DNA of 42,105 nt, from contig JAFVGI010000014.1 of NCBI GenBank assembly GCA_017475005.1, positions 1-42,105 on the forward strand, written 5' to 3'. Both the position numbers and the translations under genes were made by a program. The DNA is from Prevotella sp. (lineage in GTDB: Bacteria; Bacteroidota; Bacteroidia; Bacteroidales; Bacteroidaceae). Numbering within the stretch: position 1 is the first letter of the stretch; every line of letters starts with the position of its first letter. The notes under the pieces are model-generated. The model was not told the DNA's origin. It saw nothing but the letters and a program-made list of their open reading frames with translations, and made no database searches. Below, in pieces: positions 32,934 through 42,003 of this stretch.

Positions 32934-34130
32934 ATGAAAAAGAGAATCCTCATTTTATTGGCCTTTGGTGCCATGTTAATGTCTGTTGGAGCAGAGACCT
33001 TCAAGGTTCCTGCTACGGAGCAGTATCCGTATTATTATTCAGTTGATGTTCCAGATGGTAATTATCGTGTCACCATAGTCTTAGGCAGCAAGAAGAAAAA
33101 TACGGAGACCTGTGTTCGTGCAGAAAACCGCCGTCTATTTGAACAGAAGGTCGTGTTAAAAAAAGGACAGACACAGACGTTCTCCTTCATTGTCAATAAA
33201 CGCTCTGTTGATATACCTGCCTATACCATAGGTGACAAGGAACGTCCGGCATCTAAAGTGAAGATTAAGCCAGGTGAGGTGGACTCTTTCTCATGGGATG
33301 ACAAGCTGACTCTTGAATTTAATGGTGCCTCTCCTTGTGTGCAGAGCATAACGATTGAACCTGATACTACTGCGGTTACAGTATTCCTTTGTGGCAATAG
33401 TACTGTTGTTGATCAGGGCAAGGAACCGTGGGCATCATGGGGACAGATATTCCCGTTCTGGTTCAATGATAAAGTTGCTGTGTGCAATGTTGCAGAGAGT
33501 GGACTTACAGCAGGTACTTTCTTGGCACAGAATCGTCTTGAGAAGATACTCTCTATGATGAAGCCCGGTGACTACGTGTTCTGTGAGTTTGGCCATAATG
33601 ATGAAAAGGAAAAAGGTCCAGGCACAGGAGCTTGGTATCATTATACTGTTAATCTCAAGAAGTTTGTTGATCAGGTTCGTGCCAAGGGTGGTAATATAAT
33701 TCTCTGTACTCCTACACAGCGCCGCTTCTTTGATGGCAATACCATACGCAATACACATGGAGATTTCCCTGATGCTATGAAGGCTGTAGCGGTTAGAGAA
33801 AATGTACCACTCATCGATTTGAATGCTAGCACCAAGGTGCTCTTCGAGACAATGGGAGTGGAAGGGTCAAAAAAACTCCTTGTCCATTACAAAGCAGGCG
33901 ACTTCCCTTGGATGAATAAGGACTTTGCAGATAATACACACTTCAATCCTTTTGGAGCCTATGAAGTGTCAAAGCTCGTTGTTATGGGCCTAAAGCAGAT
34001 GAATTCGCCATTGATACAGTATCTGCGTCCTGAATGGGAGGATTTCTCTCCGGAGAATCCGGACAAAGCAGAGGACTTCTATTGGCCGCAGTCTATTTAT
34101 TATGATTCTCGTAAACCAGACGGAAATTAA
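32934..34130 (+). CDS. Rhamnogalacturonan acetylesterase-like SGNH hydrolase (CE12 type)
   Basis: Removes acetyl groups from RG-I, making the backbone accessible to the PL11 lyases on either side. The 398-residue protein has a signal peptide (MKKRILILLAFGAMLMSVGA), a beta-sandwich N-terminal domain (about 22-145) and an SGNH domain. Catalytic Ser156 is in FLCGNSTVVDQG (block I has GNST where many family members have GDST). Block III is FGHNDEKEKG (220-229) and block V is DNTHFN with Asp333 and His336. The residues PWASWGQ after block I fit CE12 enzymes of the RhgT/YesT group. There is no T9SS-like tail, so it is probably periplasmic, whereas the lyases look exported. Position in the operon supports the substrate assignment. 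Confidence 0.9.
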   Translation: MKKRILILLAFGAMLMSVGAETFKVPATEQYPYYYSVDVPDGNYRVTIVLGSKKKNTETCVRAENRRLFEQKVVLKKGQTQTFSFIVNKRSVDIPAYTIGDKERPASKVKIKPGEVDSFSWDDKLTLEFNGASPCVQSITIEPDTTAVTVFLCGNSTVVDQGKEPWASWGQIFPFWFNDKVAVCNVAESGLTAGTFLAQNRLEKILSMMKPGDYVFCEFGHNDEKEKGPGTGAWYHYTVNLKKFVDQVRAKGGNIILCTPTQRRFFDGNTIRNTHGDFPDAMKAVAVRENVPLIDLNASTKVLFETMGVEGSKKLLVHYKAGDFPWMNKDFADNTHFNPFGAYEVSKLVVMGLKQMNSPLIQYLRPEWEDFSPENPDKAEDFYWPQSIYYDSRKPDGN

Positions 34131-34171
34131 ATCATCATATTATAAAATTTTAAAACTACTATTCTAAAAAA

Positions 34172-37100
34172 ATGAAAATGAAGAAAACAAAGTATCTACT
34201 GGCCATGGCAGTGCTGATGCTATTTAGTAATTCAGTGGCTGCACAGCGTGTGACCGACCAACTCAGTCGTGGTTTGGTTGCTATTCCGCAAGGTGACAAG
34301 ACAGGCCAGGATTCTCGTTACGGAACCACCGGCTCTGGAATCTTTGTTACTTGGCGTATATTACCCTCGGAGTATTATGACACAAAGTATAACTTGTATC
34401 GTGATGGTACTAAAGTTGCAAGCGACTTGACAGTATCTAACTATCAGGACAATTCAGGGACTAAGACTTCTGTCTATAAGGTCGTGCCTGTCATAAAAGG
34501 AACTGAACGTAATGACTTGGCAGCAGAATGTACTCCTTGGGATCACCAGTATTGGGAGATTAAGGTTTCAGCCGTACTGAATCGTAATGGTGTTGATGTA
34601 ACCAATGGCTATTCACAAGATGACGGCAATTATTCTCTAAATGACTGCTCTGTAGCTGATGTCGATGGTGATGGCCAGATGGAATTTGTTGTGAAACGTC
34701 GTAATGACATAGGAAATCTGAATACATCCGGTAATACTACCGATTTCAACCTTCATGAGTGCTATAAGATGGATGGCTCTCGTCTGTGGTGGATTGACAT
34801 GGGACCAAATATGATGTCAGGACCAGATGAGCAGTTCGATCTCATTCTTTATGACTGGGATCAGGATGGTAAGGCAGAAGCAGTAATGCGTGGTGCTGAC
34901 AATATGATTATCCATACTGCAACAGGAAAGACCATCAAGATTGGTGACATGAGCTACTATGCACCACGTGATGAATATACTCACCAAGGAAAGGAATACC
35001 TTTTATATATAAATGGTTCAACAGGTGAACCTTACGGATGGGACGGAAGTGATAATTGGACTCCACAGGCTTTCCCTCTGCCACGTTTTGAGGTGGGTGA
35101 GGCTGCCGATGTTAACAACGCAACTGCTGCAGAATATGCAGCAGTCTGGGGAACTTCTGATACTGGTCACCGTTCTCTGAAGATTTACATGGGAGCTCCA
35201 TACCTTGATGGACGTAATGCGAGCATTTTCTTGGGCCGTGGTGCTTATACACGCCATAAGTTCTGTGCTCTCGATGTTGATCCTGTGACCCACACGTTGA
35301 CACAACGTTGGAGATGGAACTGTTATGATTCTTCTTCTCCATGGTTCGGCAACGGCTTCCATAACTATGCTATAGCAGATGTTGACATGGATGGACGTGA
35401 CGAGATAGTGTTTGGTTCTATGATGATTGATGATACAGGCTATGGCCTTTCTACAACAGGTTTCGGACATGGTGATGCTCAGCATTGTGGAGATCTTGAT
35501 CCTTATCGTTGGGGTCTGGAGCAGTTTGTGTGCCTGGAAGGTTCAACTGTTCCTGGTATAGCATACACTGATGCGACAACCTCTACTCTGCGTTACACAA
35601 CAGGTGGTGGGTCAGACAATGGACGTTGTATGGCTGGAAACTTCTATAACAGTTATCCTGGTGCAATAGGTATTGATAATACCGGCATAAGCCTCGTGGC
35701 AGATAAGGCTATTGCTGCATTGACTGGTTTTAGTGATGATCATAAGAATATGCGTGTATATTGGGATGGTGACCTCTTGGATGAGTTTATGGATTCGCCG
35801 GGTGTGGAACGTTCTCCTACCGTATATAAGGCACCTGGTCAGCAGGAGGTCGGCACAGGTCGCAGCTATCAGGATAATCGTTGTTGGATGGGACAGGGTA
35901 ACCTGAACAATTCCTCAAAAAATAATCCATGTTTCCTGGGCGATATCATAGGCGACTGGCGTGAGGAAATTGTAAGTCGTACAAGTGATGCACTGATTAT
36001 TCAGACTACCAGTTTCTCGTCTCCTTGGGGTATCACTTCATTGTGGTATGACCATGAGTATCGTAATGGTATGGCATGGCAGTCTGTTGGTTATAACCAA
36101 CCTCCTCACATTTCTTTCTTCCTTGGCGAAATGGAAGGCATTACCAAAGAGCCGCCAGCAGTGACATTGGAAGGACGCAAAGAGGTTACAGGTACAATAA
36201 ACACAACAACAGACCACCTGCTCATTTCTGGTTATGAGGATAAGACTATATCTGTCACAGATGGTGCGGAGCCTTATATATTAACAGTGAACACGCCCGC
36301 GTGGGTGAAGGGCAGTGGTTCACAGCAGGCAACTTCTTCAACGCCAAAGCAACCACAGCAGACTGTTGTCACATACACTACGACATTGACTGGTGGCGCT
36401 TTCAGTGGCGCAACTCGTCTTGTCAAACAAGGTGAGGGCGTGCTCGTGTTGCCTAATGTAACAGAAAAACATACTGGTGAAACAAATATTTGGCAAGGAA
36501 CTCTTATCTTTGATGGTACAATGGAGTCAAGCCCTGTATGGCTTAATCGTCACACCACGCTCGTCTCCAATGGTGGTAAATTTATGGGAGGCCTGAAGGC
36601 AGACTATAATGCAAAGATTTATCCTGGTGGAAAGGAAAATATTGGTAATATAACAGCTTCAACCATTAATCTCGGTTTCGGTTCACGTATAGTTATTGAC
36701 GGTAATAATGGAGTGATGGACAAAGTAATTGCCAACAATATGACTATAGAGGCAAAGACTGATGAAGCATGGATAGAGTTCGGCCCTCGTTTCAAGACTC
36801 CAGTTATAGAGATTAACTATACAGGCACTTTGGAAGAAGGAACTTACGAACTGGGTACTATAGGTGCAGTTTCTGGTAATGTCTCTGATATTATTATCGA
36901 AGGCGTAAGCAAGAGTGTTAAGTCTTCACTAAGCTATAGCGAAGGAAAATTGTATCTCGTTGTTGAGGGCATGCGTGATCCAGGAGAGGTGAAGTGGAAT
37001 GGTACAGCTGATAATAATACATGGCAACAGGCTATAAGTGAGAATTTCCTTTACCAAGGAGAGACAAGCTATATGGCATCAGGAGATGATGTTATATTTG

Positions 37101-38905
37101 ATGATGCAGCTGCTTCAACAAACGTTACAATCAGTGGTGCTGTAAGTCCGAAGTCTGTAACATTTAATAATGTAACAAAGGATTACACTTTCTCTGGTGA
37201 CAGTATTGTTGCGGGAGCTCCAATAACAAAGAATGGTGCAGGAACCGTTACCTTCAATAACTTTAATCATTCTGGTAATACAGTTATCAATGGTGGTAAA
37301 GTGAATGTGTCAATGTTGGCAAATAACTCTGGTCAGGATTGGGGCTCACTCGGAAATTCTAATTCAAACATAACAATGGGGGATGGTACCACATTGGTTA
37401 CCAATGGTACTATAATTACTGACCAAAGACTATATGTCAGCGGAGAGACAACAATTGAGGTTCCTACCTCAAAGAGTATTATCTTTAACAAGGCAATCAG
37501 AGATAATGGTGGAAATAATTCTATTGTCAACAAGACTGGTGCCGGTTCCATGGAACTGGGCACAATCTCAAATACCTTTACTAAATTGATTGTCAAAGAA
37601 GGTGTTGTTACTTCCAATTATAACACTTCTAACGCCGAAACCCTTCCAAAGACTGTTGAATTCCAGAATGGTGTTGTTTGGGGCGCTAATATGGAAGGTG
37701 GTAGCGGAGTAAGCAATACTACCAACTTTGTTGTCCCAGAAGGTAAGACAGGAACATTCTATTCTTCATTCCGTGGTACATACACTGGATCGCTAACGGG
37801 TAAAGGTACTTTCAATGTGTATACAGGTGGAATACGTTCTTACTTTAATGGTAACTGGAGCAATTTTGAAGGGACTATTAATATAGGTAAGAACAATCGT
37901 CAGAATAAAAAGAGCTACGAGCCAATATTCTATTTTGGCAATACTAATGGTATGCCGAAGGCTGTCGTTAACATCAATGCCAAGACACGTGCTGACAATC
38001 AGGGCAAGAGCATCTGCGTGAAACAGTTTGGTGGTACGGGCGCATTGATAGGTTCCGGAACTTGGATTGTCGATAGTGATGAAGACTTTACATTGACTAC
38101 AGAGGTGGGAATCACCTCCGAACGCACAGACGATTACGGCGGCACTATAGGTGTGAGTGCTTCTCCTCTGACTAAGCGTGGTTCAGGAAAGATGACTATC
38201 ACAGAAGGCAATATGAATGGTGTCCTTACTGTTGATGAAGGTACAGTTGCTTTCTATAATGCATCTCCTGCCGTACCTGTTAATGGCCAATATGCTACTA
38301 TCATTAATGATGGCGCCCGCATTGTTGGTCAGGGTGAACTCTATTCTCTAACAGTCAACAGCGGTGGTACTCTTGTTCCATGTGGTTCTCTTACATCAGA
38401 GACAACACCAGGCTCTATCACATGTGATAATACTCTTACAGTAAATGAAGGCGGTCTCGTTCATTTCATGGTTTCCGGAAGAAGAACTGGAAATCTCAAG
38501 ACGACCAACTTGGTCATGAACGGAACAGTTAAATTTACACATAATACCACCTTTACAGAGGGCTATTCAAAGACGCTTTGGACGGTTAGTGGAACATTCA
38601 GCGGTACTCCTACATTCGATTTGCCAGAACTGCCAAGTGGTTTGGAGTGGGATACTTCCGGTCTGTGTAATTCTACAGGTGTCTTGAAGGTCGTTAAGGC
38701 AACTGGAATTAAGACTACGAATAACTCAGGTCTGAAAGCTATTGTTGATATCTATAGTTTCGGTGGTGTTAAGGTTGGTTCATATAACTCTACTGTTGGC
38801 ACTGCCAAGGATGACTTCTTCAATAGGAATATGCCAGCAGGTGTTTATATCCTGAAGATTATAGATTCAGAAGGTGGTAAGCAGACAATAGAGGTGATGA
38901 AGTAA
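34172..38905 (+). CDS. Second secreted PL11 rhamnogalacturonan lyase with autotransporter-type repeats and T9SS-like tail
   Basis: A 1577-residue paralogue of the first lyase, with the same order of parts. A signal peptide comes first (MKMKKTKYLLAMAVLMLFSNSVAA|Q; the next Met at 34178 is an alternative start). The PL11 domain spans about 25-652: SRGLVAIPQGDK with a longer first loop, VADVDGDGQMEFVVKR, DWDQDGKAEAVMRG, IADVDMDGRDEIVFGS, GFGHGDAQH and GDIIGDWREEIVSR. Then come about 850 residues of beta repeats (VKQGEGVLVLPNVTEKHTGE, ITKNGAGTVTFNNFNHSGN, LTKRGSGKMTITEGNMNG). A tail ends MPAGVYILKIIDSEGGKQTI...K. The catalytic domains are clearly related but not recent copies. One may be endo- and one exo-acting, as for YesW/YesX in Bacillus (family knowledge), but sequence reading alone cannot assign this. 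A terminator follows. Confidence 0.9.
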   Translation: MKMKKTKYLLAMAVLMLFSNSVAAQRVTDQLSRGLVAIPQGDKTGQDSRYGTTGSGIFVTWRILPSEYYDTKYNLYRDGTKVASDLTVSNYQDNSGTKTSVYKVVPVIKGTERNDLAAECTPWDHQYWEIKVSAVLNRNGVDVTNGYSQDDGNYSLNDCSVADVDGDGQMEFVVKRRNDIGNLNTSGNTTDFNLHECYKMDGSRLWWIDMGPNMMSGPDEQFDLILYDWDQDGKAEAVMRGADNMIIHTATGKTIKIGDMSYYAPRDEYTHQGKEYLLYINGSTGEPYGWDGSDNWTPQAFPLPRFEVGEAADVNNATAAEYAAVWGTSDTGHRSLKIYMGAPYLDGRNASIFLGRGAYTRHKFCALDVDPVTHTLTQRWRWNCYDSSSPWFGNGFHNYAIADVDMDGRDEIVFGSMMIDDTGYGLSTTGFGHGDAQHCGDLDPYRWGLEQFVCLEGSTVPGIAYTDATTSTLRYTTGGGSDNGRCMAGNFYNSYPGAIGIDNTGISLVADKAIAALTGFSDDHKNMRVYWDGDLLDEFMDSPGVERSPTVYKAPGQQEVGTGRSYQDNRCWMGQGNLNNSSKNNPCFLGDIIGDWREEIVSRTSDALIIQTTSFSSPWGITSLWYDHEYRNGMAWQSVGYNQPPHISFFLGEMEGITKEPPAVTLEGRKEVTGTINTTTDHLLISGYEDKTISVTDGAEPYILTVNTPAWVKGSGSQQATSSTPKQPQQTVVTYTTTLTGGAFSGATRLVKQGEGVLVLPNVTEKHTGETNIWQGTLIFDGTMESSPVWLNRHTTLVSNGGKFMGGLKADYNAKIYPGGKENIGNITASTINLGFGSRIVIDGNNGVMDKVIANNMTIEAKTDEAWIEFGPRFKTPVIEINYTGTLEEGTYELGTIGAVSGNVSDIIIEGVSKSVKSSLSYSEGKLYLVVEGMRDPGEVKWNGTADNNTWQQAISENFLYQGETSYMASGDDVIFDDAAASTNVTISGAVSPKSVTFNNVTKDYTFSGDSIVAGAPITKNGAGTVTFNNFNHSGNTVINGGKVNVSMLANNSGQDWGSLGNSNSNITMGDGTTLVTNGTIITDQRLYVSGETTIEVPTSKSIIFNKAIRDNGGNNSIVNKTGAGSMELGTISNTFTKLIVKEGVVTSNYNTSNAETLPKTVEFQNGVVWGANMEGGSGVSNTTNFVVPEGKTGTFYSSFRGTYTGSLTGKGTFNVYTGGIRSYFNGNWSNFEGTINIGKNNRQNKKSYEPIFYFGNTNGMPKAVVNINAKTRADNQGKSICVKQFGGTGALIGSGTWIVDSDEDFTLTTEVGITSERTDDYGGTIGVSASPLTKRGSGKMTITEGNMNGVLTVDEGTVAFYNASPAVPVNGQYATIINDGARIVGQGELYSLTVNSGGTLVPCGSLTSETTPGSITCDNTLTVNEGGLVHFMVSGRRTGNLKTTNLVMNGTVKFTHNTTFTEGYSKTLWTVSGTFSGTPTFDLPELPSGLEWDTSGLCNSTGVLKVVKATGIKTTNNSGLKAIVDIYSFGGVKVGSYNSTVGTAKDDFFNRNMPAGVYILKIIDSEGGKQTIEVMK

Positions 38906-38935
38906 AGATTTAACTTTCTATCGTTAAAAAAATAT

Positions 38936-38963
38936 AAAAGGTGCGTTCTCGGACGCACCTTTT
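38936..38963 (+). terminator. Rho-independent terminator after the PL11 operon
   Basis: An 11-bp perfect stem AAAAGGTGCGT / ACGCACCTTTT with a 6-nt loop, 30 bp after the stop codon. Its T-tract overlaps the possible -33 element of the next promoter. Confidence 0.88.
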
Positions 38964-38995
38964 GTATTATGTATCAAAATTTATATTTACCTTTG
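38961..38995 (+). promoter_or_regulatory. Promoter of the dockerin-protein gene
   Basis: TACCTTTG (38988-38995) is a strong -7 box followed by GCGCC, as in the promoter at 4988. The best TTTG (38961-38964) has a 23-bp spacer. The leader to the ATG at 39066 is about 63 nt. Confidence 0.6.
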
Positions 38996-39065
38996 CGCCG
39001 AAGAACGTGATGACAAAACATCTTTATATATTCATATAATTTATTAACTAATCTATTTATTAACA

Positions 39066-41975
39066 ATGATGAAACGTTTACTTTTTTGCGCTGTTTCAGC
39101 GCTGTTCGCTTTCTCTGCAAATGCTGTGGAAGTCGGATCTTACGTTTACACCCCTCAAGGACGCTTCCAGATCACTGGTGAGACGAACTTGATGGGAACT
39201 GCCGGCTCTTTTGCCAATCTTGATGGCTGGGAGGTCGTTACTGCAGGAAGTAGCACTATGGCTAACAATTTTGAAGTCGGATTGGACACAGCAACTCAAG
39301 TAAGGTATGCTAAGAGTCTTGTAGACGCTGCTGGTGAGGGTATGAAATATACCACCAAAGTGTTGGATGCAAGTACCACTTATGTCATTTCTTTCAAGAT
39401 GAGAAATGCTGTTGCTGCTGCTCCTACTATTCCTGTTACTACTTCTACTACTCTGACATCTATTGCTGGTGCGAACTTGGCTACAGTTACTGGAGTAGGC
39501 TCTGAGAACACCGTTACCTACAATAGGGCAGATGAGTTGGGAACAGATTGGATTACCTACTGCTATGCTATCGAGGGTGATGGTACTGCCCGTGATCTCG
39601 TTATCAGCCTCACAGGTATGAGTACCGACGTGCAGATTACTGATATCCAGATTCAACAGGCCTTGAAGGTTGCTGACGATCGTGATGCTAAAGAAAAGGC
39701 AGACTACATCCTTTCTGTTTACAACCTGACAGATTGGAGCAAGTATGATGACGAAGGGACAGATGTTTATCCTGCTGAGAATCTTATCAAGGCATATGGT
39801 CAGGTGGCAAAAATCACTGATGACATGAAGGCTTATCTGGCTGACTACGGAGGCTATTCTGATGATGAAATAGCTGAAATGTGTCCAGGCTTTACTAATG
39901 ACTATGCCCAATACACAAAGCAGTTGGCTGAATATGAAACTAACTACAATACTTTCAAGCAAACACAGCTTACTGCATACATTGATGTAACTGCAGACGG
40001 TGGAGAGCATCTGGGATATCAGTCAGGTTATAACCAGCAGAAATATACTGCTCTTGGTACTTGGACTGTCGTTTCTCCAAGTGCTCGTGGTTTCTGGCGT
40101 AAAGGATGGGTTGACCTCGGACACTATGGCGGTGGTAATGAATTCTCAACTGCTGAACTGTCAAAGGAGTTTACCCTATTCCAAGGCGGATATACCTTTA
40201 AGGCTGATATGGTCGCTTATCAGATGTGGAATACAGCTAATAACAACTATAATACAAATTATGGTTTGACATCATGTGACGGTTTTGTATATGTTACTGA
40301 TGCTGATGGCAATGTTATTGCATCTTCTGACTCTACAGGGCTTGAGACAGATGTCGATTTCAAGTGGACTACAAAGTCTGTTGCCTTTGTCGTTCCTGCT
40401 GATGGAAAATATACAATGCACATAAAGGCAAACCGTCGTTATACAGGTAAGTATGGCGGTCAGGTTTATTTCCGTTGGCCAGAACTGTATGGTAAGTCTT
40501 TCTCTGAATATTCTGCTGAAGAGCTTGCCTATGTAACAGCAGTCCAGGAGCAGATAACAGCTGGTGATACAGCATATGCAAAAGCAGATAGATATGTTAC
40601 TTCAGAGGAATATCCATGGGGTAAGGCTGGTGTAACAGCATGTCTGGATTCTATTTTTGCCATGAAGGAAAAGTATGATGCACTGTTTACTGATACTGCT
40701 GCTATTGTTAAAACCTTTAATCCTGACACATATGTAAATGATCCTACTAAGGAAGAGTCACAGATGGTATATGAAGTATATACTAAATATGTGAAGGATC
40801 TGCTTGCAACTAACAGAAGGATTGTTGCGTTGAACGACACTCTGAAGAGCCTCGGCACCAAGATTGCTGCAGCTACGGAACTGAGTGGGTTGAGCATTTA
40901 TAGTGCTTCTACCGGCAAGCCTGCCCTTGATGAAGAGATTGAAAAGGCTACTGCTCTTAATACAGAAATGTGGGCTGGCGAGTACAGCGAGGAGAATGCT
41001 GCTCTGATTGTTGCTGAGGTAGCTGCCCTCGAAGCTGCTATGGAGACATGTAAGAACTCTATCTCTTCAGAATACTTCGGCACAACATATGCTGATATCG
41101 ATTTCGAGAAAACGTCAGAACTGTATGATAATCTTGAGAACTATACTGAAGAAGGCGGTGCAGCAACTATCGTTGGTGCTGTAGGTTCTATGGAGGTTAC
41201 AAGCTTCAAAAAGACAACAGAATCTGGTACTGCATTCCCTTATGAGTTTGGTATAGATGCTGAGGGAGGTTACAAGGATCTTGAGGGAGTGCTCCGTGTA
41301 GGTGGCTCTAATGCAACAGTTAACCTCAATACCGCTAACCTTGGTCAGAATATTATCCTCATATCTATGGATTGGTGGTTCGGTCGCTTGACTGATGCGC
41401 AGCTTGGCTTCCAGGTACTTGATGAGGATGGTACTCGTATTGCCGGTCTGAAGTTCAGCCAATACAATTCATCAGTTGTTGACTATGACACATTCGGATT
41501 GGGAAGTGACATAGGTAACTTCTTTGTTGCAAATACAGCTGGTGATGCGGCCTTCGTAGCAGATGGTAATTATACTCACTGGGATGTTGTGCTTGACTAT
41601 GCGAATATGAAGCAGTACATCATTGCAAAGACTTCTAAGGGAACTGTATATACAACACCTGTTGATATTAACCCTGATTTGACTATGCCTGCATCCTTCC
41701 AGATTACAGCATCTGGATTTAAGGGCTTCCCAGCTCGTCGTAGCTGGTTCGACAACCTGAAGATTCGCCAGGTGAAGTTTGATGCAACAGTTAAGAAGGG
41801 TGATGCCAACGGTGACGGAGAAGTCAACATCACTGACGTATCATATGTGCTTGACTATATCAATGGTGTCAGCACCGAAGGTTTCAACGCGGATGCTGCT
41901 GACGTAAACAGTGACGGAGAAATCAACATCACAGACGTTTCCTTGATTATTGATATCATTAACGGTGAAAATTAA
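39066..41975 (+). CDS. Large secreted dockerin-type-I protein, function unknown
   Basis: A 969-residue exported protein with signal peptide MMKRLLFCAVSALFAFSANA; the second Met at 39069 is equally possible. No catalytic domain is recognised. Residues about 20-220 form a beta-rich module (GWEVVTAGSS...STTYVISFKMRNAV). About 320-480 form another (RGFWRKGWVDLGHYGGGN, VAFVVPADGKYTMHIKANRR). About 480-680 are helical with charged repeats, and about 690-905 look like a concanavalin-type sandwich (ISMDWWFGRLTDAQLGFQV, FKGFPARRSWFDNLKIRQ). The C-terminus (909-969) is a dockerin: two EF-hand-like calcium loops DANGDGEVNITD (913-924) and DVNSDGEINITD (946-957), each followed by a helix. This gene and the next start a new transcription unit after the PL11 terminator. 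A role in binding or scaffolding at the cell surface is an inference. Confidence 0.8.
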   Translation: MMKRLLFCAVSALFAFSANAVEVGSYVYTPQGRFQITGETNLMGTAGSFANLDGWEVVTAGSSTMANNFEVGLDTATQVRYAKSLVDAAGEGMKYTTKVLDASTTYVISFKMRNAVAAAPTIPVTTSTTLTSIAGANLATVTGVGSENTVTYNRADELGTDWITYCYAIEGDGTARDLVISLTGMSTDVQITDIQIQQALKVADDRDAKEKADYILSVYNLTDWSKYDDEGTDVYPAENLIKAYGQVAKITDDMKAYLADYGGYSDDEIAEMCPGFTNDYAQYTKQLAEYETNYNTFKQTQLTAYIDVTADGGEHLGYQSGYNQQKYTALGTWTVVSPSARGFWRKGWVDLGHYGGGNEFSTAELSKEFTLFQGGYTFKADMVAYQMWNTANNNYNTNYGLTSCDGFVYVTDADGNVIASSDSTGLETDVDFKWTTKSVAFVVPADGKYTMHIKANRRYTGKYGGQVYFRWPELYGKSFSEYSAEELAYVTAVQEQITAGDTAYAKADRYVTSEEYPWGKAGVTACLDSIFAMKEKYDALFTDTAAIVKTFNPDTYVNDPTKEESQMVYEVYTKYVKDLLATNRRIVALNDTLKSLGTKIAAATELSGLSIYSASTGKPALDEEIEKATALNTEMWAGEYSEENAALIVAEVAALEAAMETCKNSISSEYFGTTYADIDFEKTSELYDNLENYTEEGGAATIVGAVGSMEVTSFKKTTESGTAFPYEFGIDAEGGYKDLEGVLRVGGSNATVNLNTANLGQNIILISMDWWFGRLTDAQLGFQVLDEDGTRIAGLKFSQYNSSVVDYDTFGLGSDIGNFFVANTAGDAAFVADGNYTHWDVVLDYANMKQYIIAKTSKGTVYTTPVDINPDLTMPASFQITASGFKGFPARRSWFDNLKIRQVKFDATVKKGDANGDGEVNITDVSYVLDYINGVSTEGFNADAADVNSDGEINITDVSLIIDIINGEN

Positions 41976-42003
41976 GTATTAACAATTAAAAAACATAGCA
42001 ATT

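Noticed and set aside
32934-34130. GNST in place of GDST in the esterase as a sign of inactivity
   Set aside because: The catalytic Ser, GHND and DNTHFN are intact, and I recall Asn at this position in other Bacteroidota CE12-like proteins, so loss of function is not supported.
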